A stretch of DNA of 64,000 nt. It comes from Mucilaginibacter sp. SMC90. GTDB taxonomy: Bacteria; Bacteroidota; Bacteroidia; Sphingobacteriales; Sphingobacteriaceae. The notes beneath the pieces were generated by a model. The model ran no database searches. It worked only from the letters and a program-made list of their open reading frames with translations, and was not told the DNA's origin. Numbering within the stretch: position 1 is the first letter of the stretch; the number at the start of each line of letters is the position of its first letter. The DNA lies in NCBI RefSeq assembly GCF_022811725.1, contig NZ_CP094527.1, positions 5,084,001-5,148,000 of the forward strand, in the 5' to 3' direction. Below, in pieces: positions 35,189 to 44,121 of the stretch. Both the position numbers and the translations under genes were made by a program.

Positions 35189-36042
35189 TATAACTTGTAC
35201 TTTGGTTTAACAATATCGTTTGCTAACTTCAATGCCGTTTTATTATTAGTAGCCATCATAAAATGGTACATAATCGAATTTGTACTATTACGCATTACAA
35301 AAGATTCAGAAACAAATCCAAAGATAGTCTTTAATCTTTCGGTATATAAATTTCCTATTTTTTGTATTATTTCGACCTCTTTATTTACTAACGTTTCATC
35401 ACCAAACAATGTGTTTATTGTTTTTTGCGAATAAAATCTTGATAATATTTCATCTCTCGATAGACCGAGGAAACTTTCTAATTTCAAAAGCCAAGCTTCG
35501 GGAATTTTTTTATCATTTTTCAATAATCTATTTACCCCAAGACCTGTAGGAACTAAAATCCACAAGTCTATGCCTAAATCTTTAAGGTTTTCAATTGACT
35601 TCCAATTAACGGTCATCCCATAAGGATCAATAAACGCAAGAGCCCGAAATGCCCGATTCCTTTTAAGAAAACTAGCCATATCGTTTAATTTTACATTGCA
35701 GTCCTCTTGAACTACATGTGCCTTGTTTTTCTTGTGAGTATAATCAATATTAATTAGGGTTTCAAGTGCTTCCTTATTCTTTTTATCCTTCTCCACAAAA
35801 TAATACATATCAAAAGGTTTAGGATTATCTATATCAAGTACCCGTAAAGCCGTACCTTTTATAGCTTCGGCATCTTCATTGGCCCCAATTAAACCAGATC
35901 CAGCGAAACCATCAAAATATAAAGTTTTGACCCAAGATTGCTTATTCATTATTGTTAAGTATGCTTTTGCATAATTAACAACTATTTCCATTTTTGCTTC
36001 CGTCCAGTTACCTCCGAACTGATTGATTGTGTTTGGTTTCAA
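35188..36042 (-). CDS. tcmP: Three-Cys-motif partner protein TcmP
   Basis: 284 residues. NQFGGNWTEAKMEIVVNYA, LYFDGFAGSGLIG (methyltransferase-like glycine loop), YFVEKDKKNKEAL, and FIDPYGMTVNW define TcmP, named for its neighbour with three Cys. The fold is Rossmann-like and may be an RNA or DNA methyltransferase relative, but the activity is unknown. It is first in a two-gene unit with DUF5131 (TAATG overlap). It may be a defence or base-modification module; this is inference. Confidence 0.88.
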   Translation of the reverse strand: MKPNTINQFGGNWTEAKMEIVVNYAKAYLTIMNKQSWVKTLYFDGFAGSGLIGANEDAEAIKGTALRVLDIDNPKPFDMYYFVEKDKKNKEALETLINIDYTHKKNKAHVVQEDCNVKLNDMASFLKRNRAFRALAFIDPYGMTVNWKSIENLKDLGIDLWILVPTGLGVNRLLKNDKKIPEAWLLKLESFLGLSRDEILSRFYSQKTINTLFGDETLVNKEVEIIQKIGNLYTERLKTIFGFVSESFVMRNSTNSIMYHFMMATNNKTALKLANDIVKPKYKL

Positions 36043-36242
36043 GGCTAAAATACTAACTTATTTAGTAAAAATAATAATTAATTATATTTTTACATAGGCG
36101 TTCGTAAGGTTATATTAAAATATTGAAAAAACAATCAGTGTTTTCACCGTATTTTTTAATCTTACACCCATATGCAGCTATGATTCGAGAATAGAATCCT
36201 CGCTCCTTTCACATATACAAACGATTTACATACAACACTCCC

Positions 36243-36250
36243 TATCTTTA
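36243..36250 (+). promoter_or_regulatory. Candidate -7 element TATCTTTA
   Basis: It ends 7 bases before the ATG at 36258, so transcription would start at or beside the start codon. Confidence 0.45.
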
Positions 36251-36257
36251 CCCTACC

Positions 36258-37007
36258 ATGCAAGCCAAACCTTTTCTCAAAGAGATCCAGCTGAAACGTG
36301 AGATGGTACCATCTTTCGATACCTATCCATTTCAGATCCCGGCTATCAGGAGTTTAAACTCATTAAAGTTTCACCCCGATGTTACGTTTATAATCGGCGA
36401 AAACGGTTCGGGAAAGTCAACACTGATAGAGGCTATTGCTTTACAGATGGGTTTCAGTACCGAGGGCGGCTCAAAAAATACACAATTTCAAACACACAAT
36501 AATTCATCGCAGCTTTTCAACTATTTAACCGGCATCAAAAGCTTCAAAAAGCCGACCGATTATTTCTTTCTGCGCGCCGAAAGTTATTACAACCTGGCTA
36601 CCTATATGGAAAATGCTTATGAAAGCGAAAAAGACCGGGATACGTTTGAAAGGCAATACGGTATAAGATCTCTCCATGAATGCTCGCATGGAGAATCATT
36701 CATGGCAACGCTAACCAACAGGCTAACCGGCAACGGGTTGTATATATTTGATGAGCCCGAGGCCGCATTATCGCCAAACCGGCAAATGGCAGCACTCTCG
36801 CTCATCAATACATTGGTGAATGAAAATTCGCAATTTATAATTGCTACCCATTCCCCTATTTTATTGGCCTACCCGGGCGCTACCATTTACCAACTGGATG
36901 ATTCGGGCATTAAACAAGTGCGCTACGAAGAAACGGAGCACTACATGGTTACCAAACACTTCCTGAACAACTATGCGGAAATGACCCGGATCCTTTTTGG
37001 CGAATAA
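36258..37007 (+). CDS. AAA-type ABC-like ATPase, stand-alone
   Basis: 249 residues. Walker A IGENGSGKSTLIEA, a shortened signature region (HECSHGESFMATL), Walker B GLYIFDEPEAALSP and the switch His in IIATHSPILLA. It resembles the chromosomal predicted ATPases of the OLD/RecF-like ABC class but lacks a nuclease domain or coiled-coil arms. No partner gene is joined to it. The role is unknown. Confidence 0.88.
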   Translation: MQAKPFLKEIQLKREMVPSFDTYPFQIPAIRSLNSLKFHPDVTFIIGENGSGKSTLIEAIALQMGFSTEGGSKNTQFQTHNNSSQLFNYLTGIKSFKKPTDYFFLRAESYYNLATYMENAYESEKDRDTFERQYGIRSLHECSHGESFMATLTNRLTGNGLYIFDEPEAALSPNRQMAALSLINTLVNENSQFIIATHSPILLAYPGATIYQLDDSGIKQVRYEETEHYMVTKHFLNNYAEMTRILFGE

Positions 37008-37039
37008 TTGTTGATTACCGGGAAAAGCAGTTAGAAGCT

Positions 37040-37633
37040 TTAAGCCCCAATAGTACCGGTCTTCACTTCACCTGCCCGTTTATAATTGGCAAAGATCACC
37101 CCATCTGGCGTAACGGCGCTTTCTGTTAATTCAAAAGCTGCGGGAGTTGTTTCATCGCTAAACAGTTTTTTTCCTTTACCAAGCAGTACCGGGTAAGTTT
37201 TCAGCCAGAGCTCGTCTACCAAGTCGTATTTCAGCAGCAGTTGAACCAGTTCGCCACTACCCCAAACTTTGATGTCGCCGCCTTCCGAGTTTTTGAGTTT
37301 TTCAATATCCGCCACGCTTGTAAGAAATTCTGTATTATTCCAGCCAGACTTTTTAATGGTATTGGAGAGCACGTACTTTCTAACATCATTGATACCCGGC
37401 CAATAATCTGCATGTTGGGGCCAGTATGAAGCAAAAATATCGTAGGTTTTTCTGCCCAGCAAAATGTCTGTAGCTTCCATTTGTTTCTGCATGATCTTGC
37501 CTGAAACTTCCTCTCCATAAGGCGCAGACCAGCCGCCATATTTAAAACCGTTCGATAAATCTTCTTCCGGGCCGCCTGGTGCCTGCATTACGCCATCTAA
37601 TGTTATAAATGTTAAAACAATGATCTTTCTCAT
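37040..37633 (-). CDS. Dihydrofolate reductase-like (RibD C-terminal) protein
   Basis: 197 residues. FITLDGVMQAPGGPEED at the N-terminus, DILLGRKTYDIFASYWP, KYVLSNTI, DIKVWGSGELVQLLL and YPVLLGKGKKLF define the RibD C-terminal/DHFR-like family. Members bind NADPH, but the substrate of these stand-alone proteins is not known. It is encoded alone. Confidence 0.92.
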   Translation of the reverse strand: MRKIIVLTFITLDGVMQAPGGPEEDLSNGFKYGGWSAPYGEEVSGKIMQKQMEATDILLGRKTYDIFASYWPQHADYWPGINDVRKYVLSNTIKKSGWNNTEFLTSVADIEKLKNSEGGDIKVWGSGELVQLLLKYDLVDELWLKTYPVLLGKGKKLFSDETTPAAFELTESAVTPDGVIFANYKRAGEVKTGTIGA

Positions 37634-37857
37634 ACAATTTTATCTCCTGTTATAGTTTAGTTTAAAATTTGTTTTTGTATGATACAAATCTCATCAATAA
37701 GGCAATAACGCCTGCGGTGCGTATGCGACAAATGATAGGGTGAATGCGACAGATAGCTTAAAACATTAAATCTTCGTACTCGCCATACCTTTCCGCAATG
37801 ATTTTATAATTTCTTTATCCCGGTTATATAAGCCGTTAGCTATATTGCACACACCGT

Positions 37858-38460
37858 ATGAAAAAGAATTATATCGATCTGCTTGAAAACATCTACGCCC
37901 TCGCGCAAACCGGCATCAGGTACACCAAAAGTCCTTTCGACCTGGAACGTTACCAAAAGCTGCTTGATATAGCCACCCAGGAATATAGCGAATTTACCGG
38001 TCTGCAGACTGAAGTTTTAAAAGAACGGTTTAATAAAGACCTGGGATACGCGACACCGAAAGTGGGTGTTAACGGCATTTTGTTTGATGAGCAAGGCCGC
38101 TTATTGGTTGAGCACCGCAGTGATGACCTTTTATGGGGATTGCCCGGCGGCTGGGTTGATGTTGGCGAAGACCCGGAAACAGCCATGAAACGCGAATTTT
38201 GGGAAGAAGCCAGGCTGGTTGTTGAACCTGTTGAGATCATCAAGTTTTTTTCCGTTTCGGCCGGTCAGTTTGAGCAGCCCCATAGCTCGGTAGTAGTGCT
38301 GTATTTATGCAAATACATCAGCGGCAATATCGAAACATCGATAGAAAGTCTCGAAATTAAATTTGTTGATCCGGCAGAGATAACCGACTGGCATAAAAAC
38401 CATGGTATATATGCCGAAGCCGGCGTAACACATTTCCTTAATGGGCATAAACAGGCATAA
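37858..38460 (+). CDS. NUDIX hydrolase with NUDIX_N domain
   Basis: 200 residues. An N-terminal helical domain (about 1-60, ENIYALAQTGIRYTKSPFD) precedes the NUDIX fold. The Nudix box reads GGWVDVGE, then REFWEEARL: the Gly of the usual EExGU is Ala, the catalytic Glu residues are kept. Relatives cleave NDP-sugars, CDP-choline or ADP-ribose-type compounds. The substrate is open. Confidence 0.9.
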   Translation: MKKNYIDLLENIYALAQTGIRYTKSPFDLERYQKLLDIATQEYSEFTGLQTEVLKERFNKDLGYATPKVGVNGILFDEQGRLLVEHRSDDLLWGLPGGWVDVGEDPETAMKREFWEEARLVVEPVEIIKFFSVSAGQFEQPHSSVVVLYLCKYISGNIETSIESLEIKFVDPAEITDWHKNHGIYAEAGVTHFLNGHKQA

Positions 38461-38517
38461 TGCTAATCTCTATCCCAAATGACTAAAACGAACAGCAAAT
38501 CCACAAGCTAACACACT

Positions 38518-38525
38518 TATCTTTA
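38518..38525 (+). promoter_or_regulatory. Candidate -7 element TATCTTTA
   Basis: It ends 5 bases before the ATG at 38531, suggesting a leaderless mRNA. Confidence 0.45.
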
Positions 38526-38530
38526 GGTAG

Positions 38531-39400
38531 ATGAAATCTACCTTCAAGTATTTTATTATCATATTACTCGTGGCCACTTTTACCGCCTGCAAAAAGGACA
38601 AACCGGTTAAAGTGCCAGATCCTCCTGTTACACCCAAAGTATTTAGTTTGACACAGCTTTACCAAACTGGTCTTGAAAGCTGGTACAAGAGCGATACAAT
38701 ATTTTATACCTACGATGCCCAAAAGCGGCTAACCCATATCAGCCATATCGCCTACCAGTTTCCTGCAAAAACAAATGTAGATTTTACCTATGACGGCAAT
38801 CGAATAATGTCCGAAGTATTTGACGACGGGCAAAATTACCAGTATACCGAAAACTACCATTACAATGCCCAGGGAAGGGTAACGTACATTGATCATATTA
38901 ACAAATACGCGTTCCTGCCCATAGGTACCAAAGTACCCAACACAGAAATTGAACATACCGATACTTTTACCTACGATGCCCAGGGCAGGATTGTACTGAT
39001 GGACAGGCATTATCCCAACATTGGCTTGCCACCTCAAAACGTTCATTACAACACCACGTATGAGTATGATGCGCAGGGCTTGCTCGCAAAATCTGTCACT
39101 TACACCAATCAGGATAGCTTAAATAACACCTACGTAACCTTCACAAAGTTTACAGATAAACTTGAATTTAACGCCCAGGCGCTTAATTATTTCTTTGATT
39201 TTAACATGCACGCCCTGGTACTGGCACAACTGGGCAGGATACCTTTGTCTATGCGGCTATACTACAGCAGCGATAAACTTGATCACGCGGGTTGGGAGTA
39301 TGAATTGGATATGACCGAAACCAGGATCAGCCATATCCATTTAACAACCAAGCCTACCCCTGCCCACCCTTTTATTTTTGATTATAATCTGAATTATTAA
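38531..39400 (+). CDS. Lipoprotein with YD/RHS-like repeats
   Basis: 289 residues. Signal peptide with lipobox FTAC (Cys20), then a proline-rich linker (KVPDPPVTPK). The body repeats the phrase YTYDAQKRL, YNAQGRVTYI, FTYDAQGRIVLM and YEYDAQGLLAK, which are short YD-type beta-hairpins as in RHS and DUF4595 proteins. It is probably surface- or periplasm-anchored. Function unknown. Confidence 0.85.
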   Translation: MKSTFKYFIIILLVATFTACKKDKPVKVPDPPVTPKVFSLTQLYQTGLESWYKSDTIFYTYDAQKRLTHISHIAYQFPAKTNVDFTYDGNRIMSEVFDDGQNYQYTENYHYNAQGRVTYIDHINKYAFLPIGTKVPNTEIEHTDTFTYDAQGRIVLMDRHYPNIGLPPQNVHYNTTYEYDAQGLLAKSVTYTNQDSLNNTYVTFTKFTDKLEFNAQALNYFFDFNMHALVLAQLGRIPLSMRLYYSSDKLDHAGWEYELDMTETRISHIHLTTKPTPAHPFIFDYNLNY

Positions 39401-39640
39401 TAAACCGGTCCGTAGGCAAAAACATGAAATATATCATGTATGTACCCCTGTTTTGTAATCATTTAATTTAAATAGCAATAACTCCGCTCATTTGCCCGGC
39501 TGCAGTGCTGTCCAAAATCACTTCACATCCGCTTTACATAATTCATAAAAATTTGACTATCAACAAAATATAAGTGTATATTTATATACCTTCACTTGTA
39601 ACAATTAGCTGAACTCAAATCCATTTTAAACATTAAAGCC

Positions 39641-39823
39641 ATGAGCGCATCAACTAAAGCATTCGACAAAAACACATCCATGGGTTTTAGGGACAAAAAC
39701 ACCTCAATGGGTAAATTTGCTGATGATGAAACAGGTCTTGAGCCAGAAAACGAGGGGGCAGACGGTTTTGCAGGCTCGCCTGAGCCGGACGACGCAACCG
39801 AAGAACCTTCAATGGATAGTTAA
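39641..39823 (+). CDS. 60-residue acidic protein with duplicated DKNTSMG
   Basis: ATG at 39641. The N-terminal half repeats DKNTSMGF and DKNTSMGK; the C-terminal half is strongly acidic (DDETGLEPENEGADGF). It has no membrane span and looks disordered. A terminator-like stem follows the stop. No family recognised. Confidence 0.55.
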   Translation: MSASTKAFDKNTSMGFRDKNTSMGKFADDETGLEPENEGADGFAGSPEPDDATEEPSMDS

Positions 39824-39864
39824 GACCCTATTTACCTGGCCAATACCATTACCCTGTGCATTTG

Positions 39865-39898
39865 CCCCTGCCTTAAAACGGGGTTTGTTTTATTTTTT
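39865..39898 (+). terminator. Weak terminator after the 60-aa gene
   Basis: CCCC (39865-39868) can pair with GGGG (39880-39883), followed by T-rich sequence to 39898. The stem is short, so the call is tentative. Confidence 0.4.
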
Positions 39899-39903
39899 AA
39901 TTT

Positions 39904-41343
39904 ATGCTGAACCAACTACTAAAGGGAATGGTTTGCGTATGCTTTTTAACAGGCATCGCCATGAATACCTACGCTCAAAAAAACATATTAAATCAATTAA
40001 GATCACAAGCAGCCAGCCATAAAAATGATACAGCAGGTGTTGAGCCTTTACGTCAGCTAAGTTTACAATTGCAGACCACCCGGCCTGATAGCGCACTTAT
40101 GTATGCGCAACGAGGGCTTGAGCTGGCCCGCAAGCTTTCGTTCAAAAAAGGTGAGGCCGACTGTATGAACAGGCTCGGCGTAGTTTTGTGGAAAAACGGA
40201 AAGTATGACCAGGCCTTGTCTTTTTTATTAAACTCCTTAAAAATACGTGAAGAAATTAACGACCGCCTTGGCATTTTAAAAAGCTTAAGCGATATAGGCA
40301 TTGTTTACTCCGACCAGATGGACAATGTAAAAGCTCTATCTTACCATTTTAAGGCAAAAGCTGTGGCCGAAGAGCTGCACGAAACAACACGGCTTGGAAT
40401 AATTCTGGCAAACATCGGCAATTGTTACATTAAACTCAACAAGGTCGATTCGGCATTAAATTATGAGATGCAGGCTTACGCCATAAAGCAAAACCTTAAA
40501 GATACGGCTACAATGCCAAATACCTTATCCATTTTAGGCGATATTAATTATAAGATGGGGCACACTGCGCTTGCGCTTGATTACTACCGTGTAAGTGTAA
40601 ATTTTGCCACCAAAATAAACGATAAAAACAGCCTTGCCGATAGTTACAACAGTATAGCACAACTTTATAAACAAACGGGCGTAGCCGATTCAAGTATCTA
40701 TTATGCAACACTGGCCCTTAATGCTGCCAGGGCGGCATTATACCCCGAAGGAATTTTTCATGCCAGCAACCTGCTTACGAGTGCATACCATGGCAAAAAC
40801 GATCACCTTGAACTGCAGTATCTGAAAATCTCCATCGCCGCCAAAGACAGCATGTTCAATGCTGAGAAAATTAAGCAGATCCAAACCCTGAGCTTTAACG
40901 AAGCGGCCCGGCAGGAAGAAATTGCCGAAGAAAAGCATCGTGAAGAAGAAGTGCGCATAGTAAACCTGCAACTGGTTGGTATTGCCGTGTTCATACCTAC
41001 CTTTTTTCTGATAATATTGCTGCTAAGCAAAAGCCGCACCCATCGCAAGGTAATTGAGTTTATGAGCGTGTTGGCGCTTTTGCTGGCCTTTGAATTTCTT
41101 ACCCTGTTTATCCATCCGTTTGTGCAGCGCATCAGTAACCATTTACCTGTACTTGAATTGGTGATCCTGGTATGCCTGGCCTCGGTACTGGTACCTTTTC
41201 ATCATAAGCTAACACACTTTATGCATGAGCGACTGGTACACGGACGCAAACCCCACCAATCGCCAATTGCTGCTCCCGAACCCTTACCGGAGAAAAAAGA
41301 AAGTAAATCACCTGCCGCTAAACGCAAACCTGCGCAAGGTTAA
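39904..41343 (+). CDS. TPR-repeat membrane protein
   Basis: 479 residues. A signal peptide (ending NTYAQ) leads to about six TPR units (about 35-310), e.g. NRLGVVLWKNGKYDQALSFL and LGDINYKMGHTALALDYY. A charged coiled coil (EEIAEEKHREEEVRI) then leads to three membrane helices (about 355-440) and a basic, proline-rich tail. This is the plan of Bacteroidota TPR sensor proteins, but kinase or HTH domains are missing. It probably serves as a periplasmic scaffold. Confidence 0.85.
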   Translation: MLNQLLKGMVCVCFLTGIAMNTYAQKNILNQLRSQAASHKNDTAGVEPLRQLSLQLQTTRPDSALMYAQRGLELARKLSFKKGEADCMNRLGVVLWKNGKYDQALSFLLNSLKIREEINDRLGILKSLSDIGIVYSDQMDNVKALSYHFKAKAVAEELHETTRLGIILANIGNCYIKLNKVDSALNYEMQAYAIKQNLKDTATMPNTLSILGDINYKMGHTALALDYYRVSVNFATKINDKNSLADSYNSIAQLYKQTGVADSSIYYATLALNAARAALYPEGIFHASNLLTSAYHGKNDHLELQYLKISIAAKDSMFNAEKIKQIQTLSFNEAARQEEIAEEKHREEEVRIVNLQLVGIAVFIPTFFLIILLLSKSRTHRKVIEFMSVLALLLAFEFLTLFIHPFVQRISNHLPVLELVILVCLASVLVPFHHKLTHFMHERLVHGRKPHQSPIAAPEPLPEKKESKSPAAKRKPAQG

Positions 41344-41668
41344 GTCCGCATGCTTTATCCCAACCTTGAATATACTCCTCGCTTCCCTCATCAGAGAGAA
41401 GGGCTCTAAATTCTTAGCTATTCATTTCTTAGATTACTGGCCCCGTTGCGGCCAGGGGGCCCCGGTAATACAAGTTCCCGCTGCAGATCAATCATCCCCG
41501 GTTAAAAAGGCGGTTAAAAATTGGGTTAACGATTTTTTGTGCCTTAAACCTTAGTTAGCAGCCATTTTTTAGGCTATAATTGCCACCGCTAAACCATAAG
41601 CAGTAATTAAAACCACCTTATTACACTAACAGCCATTGCAAGCCATTTATCAACTACCATTTATAACC
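41344..41668. other. 325-base gap before the GH76 gene
   Basis: It contains an imperfect CTTCCCTC...GAGAGAAG stem near 41390 and an open frame without family character. I see no further structure. Confidence 0.5.
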
Positions 41669-42799
41669 ATGAAAAGAACAATCTACTTTTTAACGCTGGG
41701 CTTATTTATTACTACTGCAAGCTGCAGTAAGGGTAAGGAGGTTACACCTGCTATTTCAAAACCAGATACAGGTACCACACCTACCGATAATAAGGCTGGT
41801 TTTAGCAGCGCCGATGCCGATCTTGCTTATACGGCGTTTAATAACGCCTTTTACGATTCAAATAATAAACTATACTTCAGTACAACCAAAAAGGATGGTG
41901 TAGCCGCCATCTGGACACAGGCCATTTACTGGGATATGGCCATGAACGTTTACGAACGTACCAAAGCCCCGGCACAACTCACCCGCATTGGCGATATATA
42001 CCAGGGCAATTTCAATCATTACGATGGTTACAATTGGAACAATACCACTGTTTGGTTTATTTATGACGATATGATGTGGTGGGTAATTGCACTGGCACGC
42101 GCCAACCAGCTTACCGGTAACGCTACTTATCTCGACAAAGCAAAAGATGGGTTCGACAGAGTATGGAAAGGATCATATGATGCTACAAATGGCGGCATGT
42201 TCTGGGATTTTCAGCACAGCGGTAAAAATTCATGTATCAACTTCCCTACTGTTATAGCTGCTATGAAATTATACAGTATTACAAAGGATGCTTCATATCT
42301 TGATAAAGCTAAATCGATCTATTCATGGTCAAAAACTAACCTGGTTGATGCGTCTGGCAAAGTAAATGATAACAAAATTGGCAGCAATCCTGCCGGCGGC
42401 CAGGACTATACCTATAATTCAGGAACCGCTATTGGCGCGGCCATGGCACTATATAAACAAACTAATGATATAGCTTACCTTAACGATGCCAAATTGTATG
42501 CCGATTATGTAAAAGATAACCTATGTACCAACGGTATTCTTCCTGCAGAAGGCGATTTTAATGAACAGGGTGTATTGAAGGCTATTTTTGCCCAGTATAT
42601 AGTACAACTCATTAATGACGGCGGTCAAAGCCAATACCTGAATTGGATCCAAACTAACGTTAATACCGGCTGGAAAAATCGTGATGGCCGCAATTTAACT
42701 TACCGTAATTATGCTGTTGGCACTCCTGCCGGTGATATTCAATCATACGAAGCAAGTAGTATTGTAACCTTTATGCAGCTGATACCGCCGACAAAGTAA
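41669..42799 (+). CDS. Glycoside hydrolase family 76 lipoprotein (alpha-1,6-mannanase type)
   Basis: 376 residues from the ATG at 41669. Lipobox TASC (Cys19), then an (alpha/alpha)6 barrel. The catalytic Asp pair of GH76 is Asp133-Asp134 in YDDMMWWVIALARA; GGMFWDF and YNSGTAIGAAMALY are further family marks. It should cut alpha-1,6-mannan backbones at the cell surface. The GH92 mannosidase at 55346 could finish side chains, though the two genes are not linked. Confidence 0.92.
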   Translation: MKRTIYFLTLGLFITTASCSKGKEVTPAISKPDTGTTPTDNKAGFSSADADLAYTAFNNAFYDSNNKLYFSTTKKDGVAAIWTQAIYWDMAMNVYERTKAPAQLTRIGDIYQGNFNHYDGYNWNNTTVWFIYDDMMWWVIALARANQLTGNATYLDKAKDGFDRVWKGSYDATNGGMFWDFQHSGKNSCINFPTVIAAMKLYSITKDASYLDKAKSIYSWSKTNLVDASGKVNDNKIGSNPAGGQDYTYNSGTAIGAAMALYKQTNDIAYLNDAKLYADYVKDNLCTNGILPAEGDFNEQGVLKAIFAQYIVQLINDGGQSQYLNWIQTNVNTGWKNRDGRNLTYRNYAVGTPAGDIQSYEASSIVTFMQLIPPTK

Positions 42800-42825
42800 A
42801 TTATTGATATCCAATTTTATGCAAC

Positions 42826-42871
42826 GGCGCGAAACCGCAAGATATTTCTTAGCAGTTTCGCGCCTTTATTT
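42826..42871 (+). terminator. Rho-independent terminator after GH76
   Basis: GGCGCGAAAC pairs perfectly with GTTTCGCGCC (42855-42864), followed by TTTATTT. Confidence 0.85.
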
Positions 42872-42883
42872 ATCAAATGGCGG

Positions 42884-43219
42884 TTAAATCATCCACAATT
42901 GAGGCGTGTCCCTGAAATGATTGATCTCGTCAATCACATCCAAAACCTCATCCGATGTCAACTCATCCACGCCATCGGCAAAATAACTAAATATCTTCCC
43001 TGGCTGTTCAAACGTAATATATCCAAGGTAATCGCGATTATCTTTCTTACTAAGCTGCAAAAGCTTTTCGGGTTGATTAAGCCGGTTCAAAACCGAAGCA
43101 TTGTGCCGGTAAATGCTATAGGTATAGGTTAGCACCGGATGCCCATCGGCGTGTGCATCACTATCCGGCAAAATAATGAGCGATAAGTGATTAGCTGTGG
43201 TTATAAAGAACGGCTTCAT
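42884..43219 (-). CDS. Conserved hypothetical protein
   Basis: 111 residues. It opens with MKPFFITTANHLSLIILPD and ends with DEVLDVIDEINHFRDTPQLW, so it reads as a small alpha-beta protein. No motif is assignable. It is convergent with the GH76 gene across the terminator. Confidence 0.6.
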   Translation of the reverse strand: MKPFFITTANHLSLIILPDSDAHADGHPVLTYTYSIYRHNASVLNRLNQPEKLLQLSKKDNRDYLGYITFEQPGKIFSYFADGVDELTSDEVLDVIDEINHFRDTPQLWMI

Positions 43220-43376
43220 AGTGGCAGGTGTATTTATAATTTAAAGCAAGAGCAATGCCACAAACACTTTTTCCATAAAATTAATTTAATATCAGTATAA
43301 ATAATATTTTTCAATAAAGGTTGATTTATGGCATGATTTTTAAAGTGATATACATAACAAACTAAAACATCAAACC

Positions 43377-43532
43377 ATGAGATCATTATTGTATATCATC
43401 GCAGTTATCCTCATTATAGGATGGGCGATCAGTGTGTTTGCTTATTCGGCAACAGGTTTAATACATGCATTGTTGGTAATTGCCGTAATTTCATTTTTAC
43501 TGGGCATTATCAGAAACCCTTCAACAGTTTAA
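43377..43532 (+). CDS. lmo0937-family small membrane protein
   Basis: 51 residues: MRSLLYIIAVILIIGWAIS, a short loop, then IHALLVIAVISFLLGIIR. Two helices with this wording fit the lmo0937 family, often induced under stress. A good terminator follows 28 bases after the stop. Confidence 0.8.
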   Translation: MRSLLYIIAVILIIGWAISVFAYSATGLIHALLVIAVISFLLGIIRNPSTV

Positions 43533-43559
43533 GAACTATTTTTTTTATAAAACGACAGA

Positions 43560-43592
43560 ACGCGGACCGCAAGTCCGCGTTTATTGTTTTGG
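43560..43592 (+). terminator. Rho-independent terminator
   Basis: ACGCGGAC pairs with GTCCGCGT (43573-43580) with a 5-base loop, then TTTATTGTTTT. Confidence 0.85.
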
Positions 43593-43658
43593 GCCTAAGC
43601 AAAAAATATCACACAAACTTTAATAACTTTTGTTTAATTAAACACAAACTGTACTACT

Positions 43659-43976
43659 ATGACATTAAGCGACGAAGAATTCAGGGAAGAATATAAACCG
43701 CTGCACATCCCTTCACATTTTGACCTTCAGGATACCCAACAAAATAAAGCCATATACGCTTTGGCGCAAATTGGCCAGGGTACGATAAAGGATATTTTAA
43801 AGGAGATGGATACGCTGCAGCCAGGCCTTGTCAACGAGCAGGTTACTGCCTTAGTTAAATCCACCTTTGCCAATCTGTTTGATAAAGGGCTACTTAAGGG
43901 CGAAGAACATAACGGGCAAATGCATTATAACCTCAGTAAAATTACAGAGGCTAATGATGGCACAACCGGGCATTAA
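43659..43976 (+). CDS. Hypothetical winged-helix-like protein
   Basis: 105 residues. From about 30 it reads NKAIYALAQIGQGTIKDILKEM and ends LFDKGLLKGEEHNGQMHYNL, which has the shape of a winged helix (helix-turn-helix plus a wing). The first 30 residues are acidic. It could be a small regulator; the call rests on pattern only. Confidence 0.55.
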   Translation: MTLSDEEFREEYKPLHIPSHFDLQDTQQNKAIYALAQIGQGTIKDILKEMDTLQPGLVNEQVTALVKSTFANLFDKGLLKGEEHNGQMHYNLSKITEANDGTTGH

Positions 43977-44121
43977 TAATCTGCGGCGGATTATTTAATT
44001 AAAAAAAATCGTATCAAAAATACAGTGGCACATCACATGCATTTTGTTGAGGTAATTTGATCATGCTTTTTAACAGAAAATTGATGTGATGAGTGTATCT
44101 GATCAAAGTTATGAATCACTT

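Noticed and set aside
34427..36042. Prophage remnant, because of the Gp37/Gp68-like name
   Set aside because: No integrase, capsid, tail or lysis genes are present; the pair is widespread outside phages.
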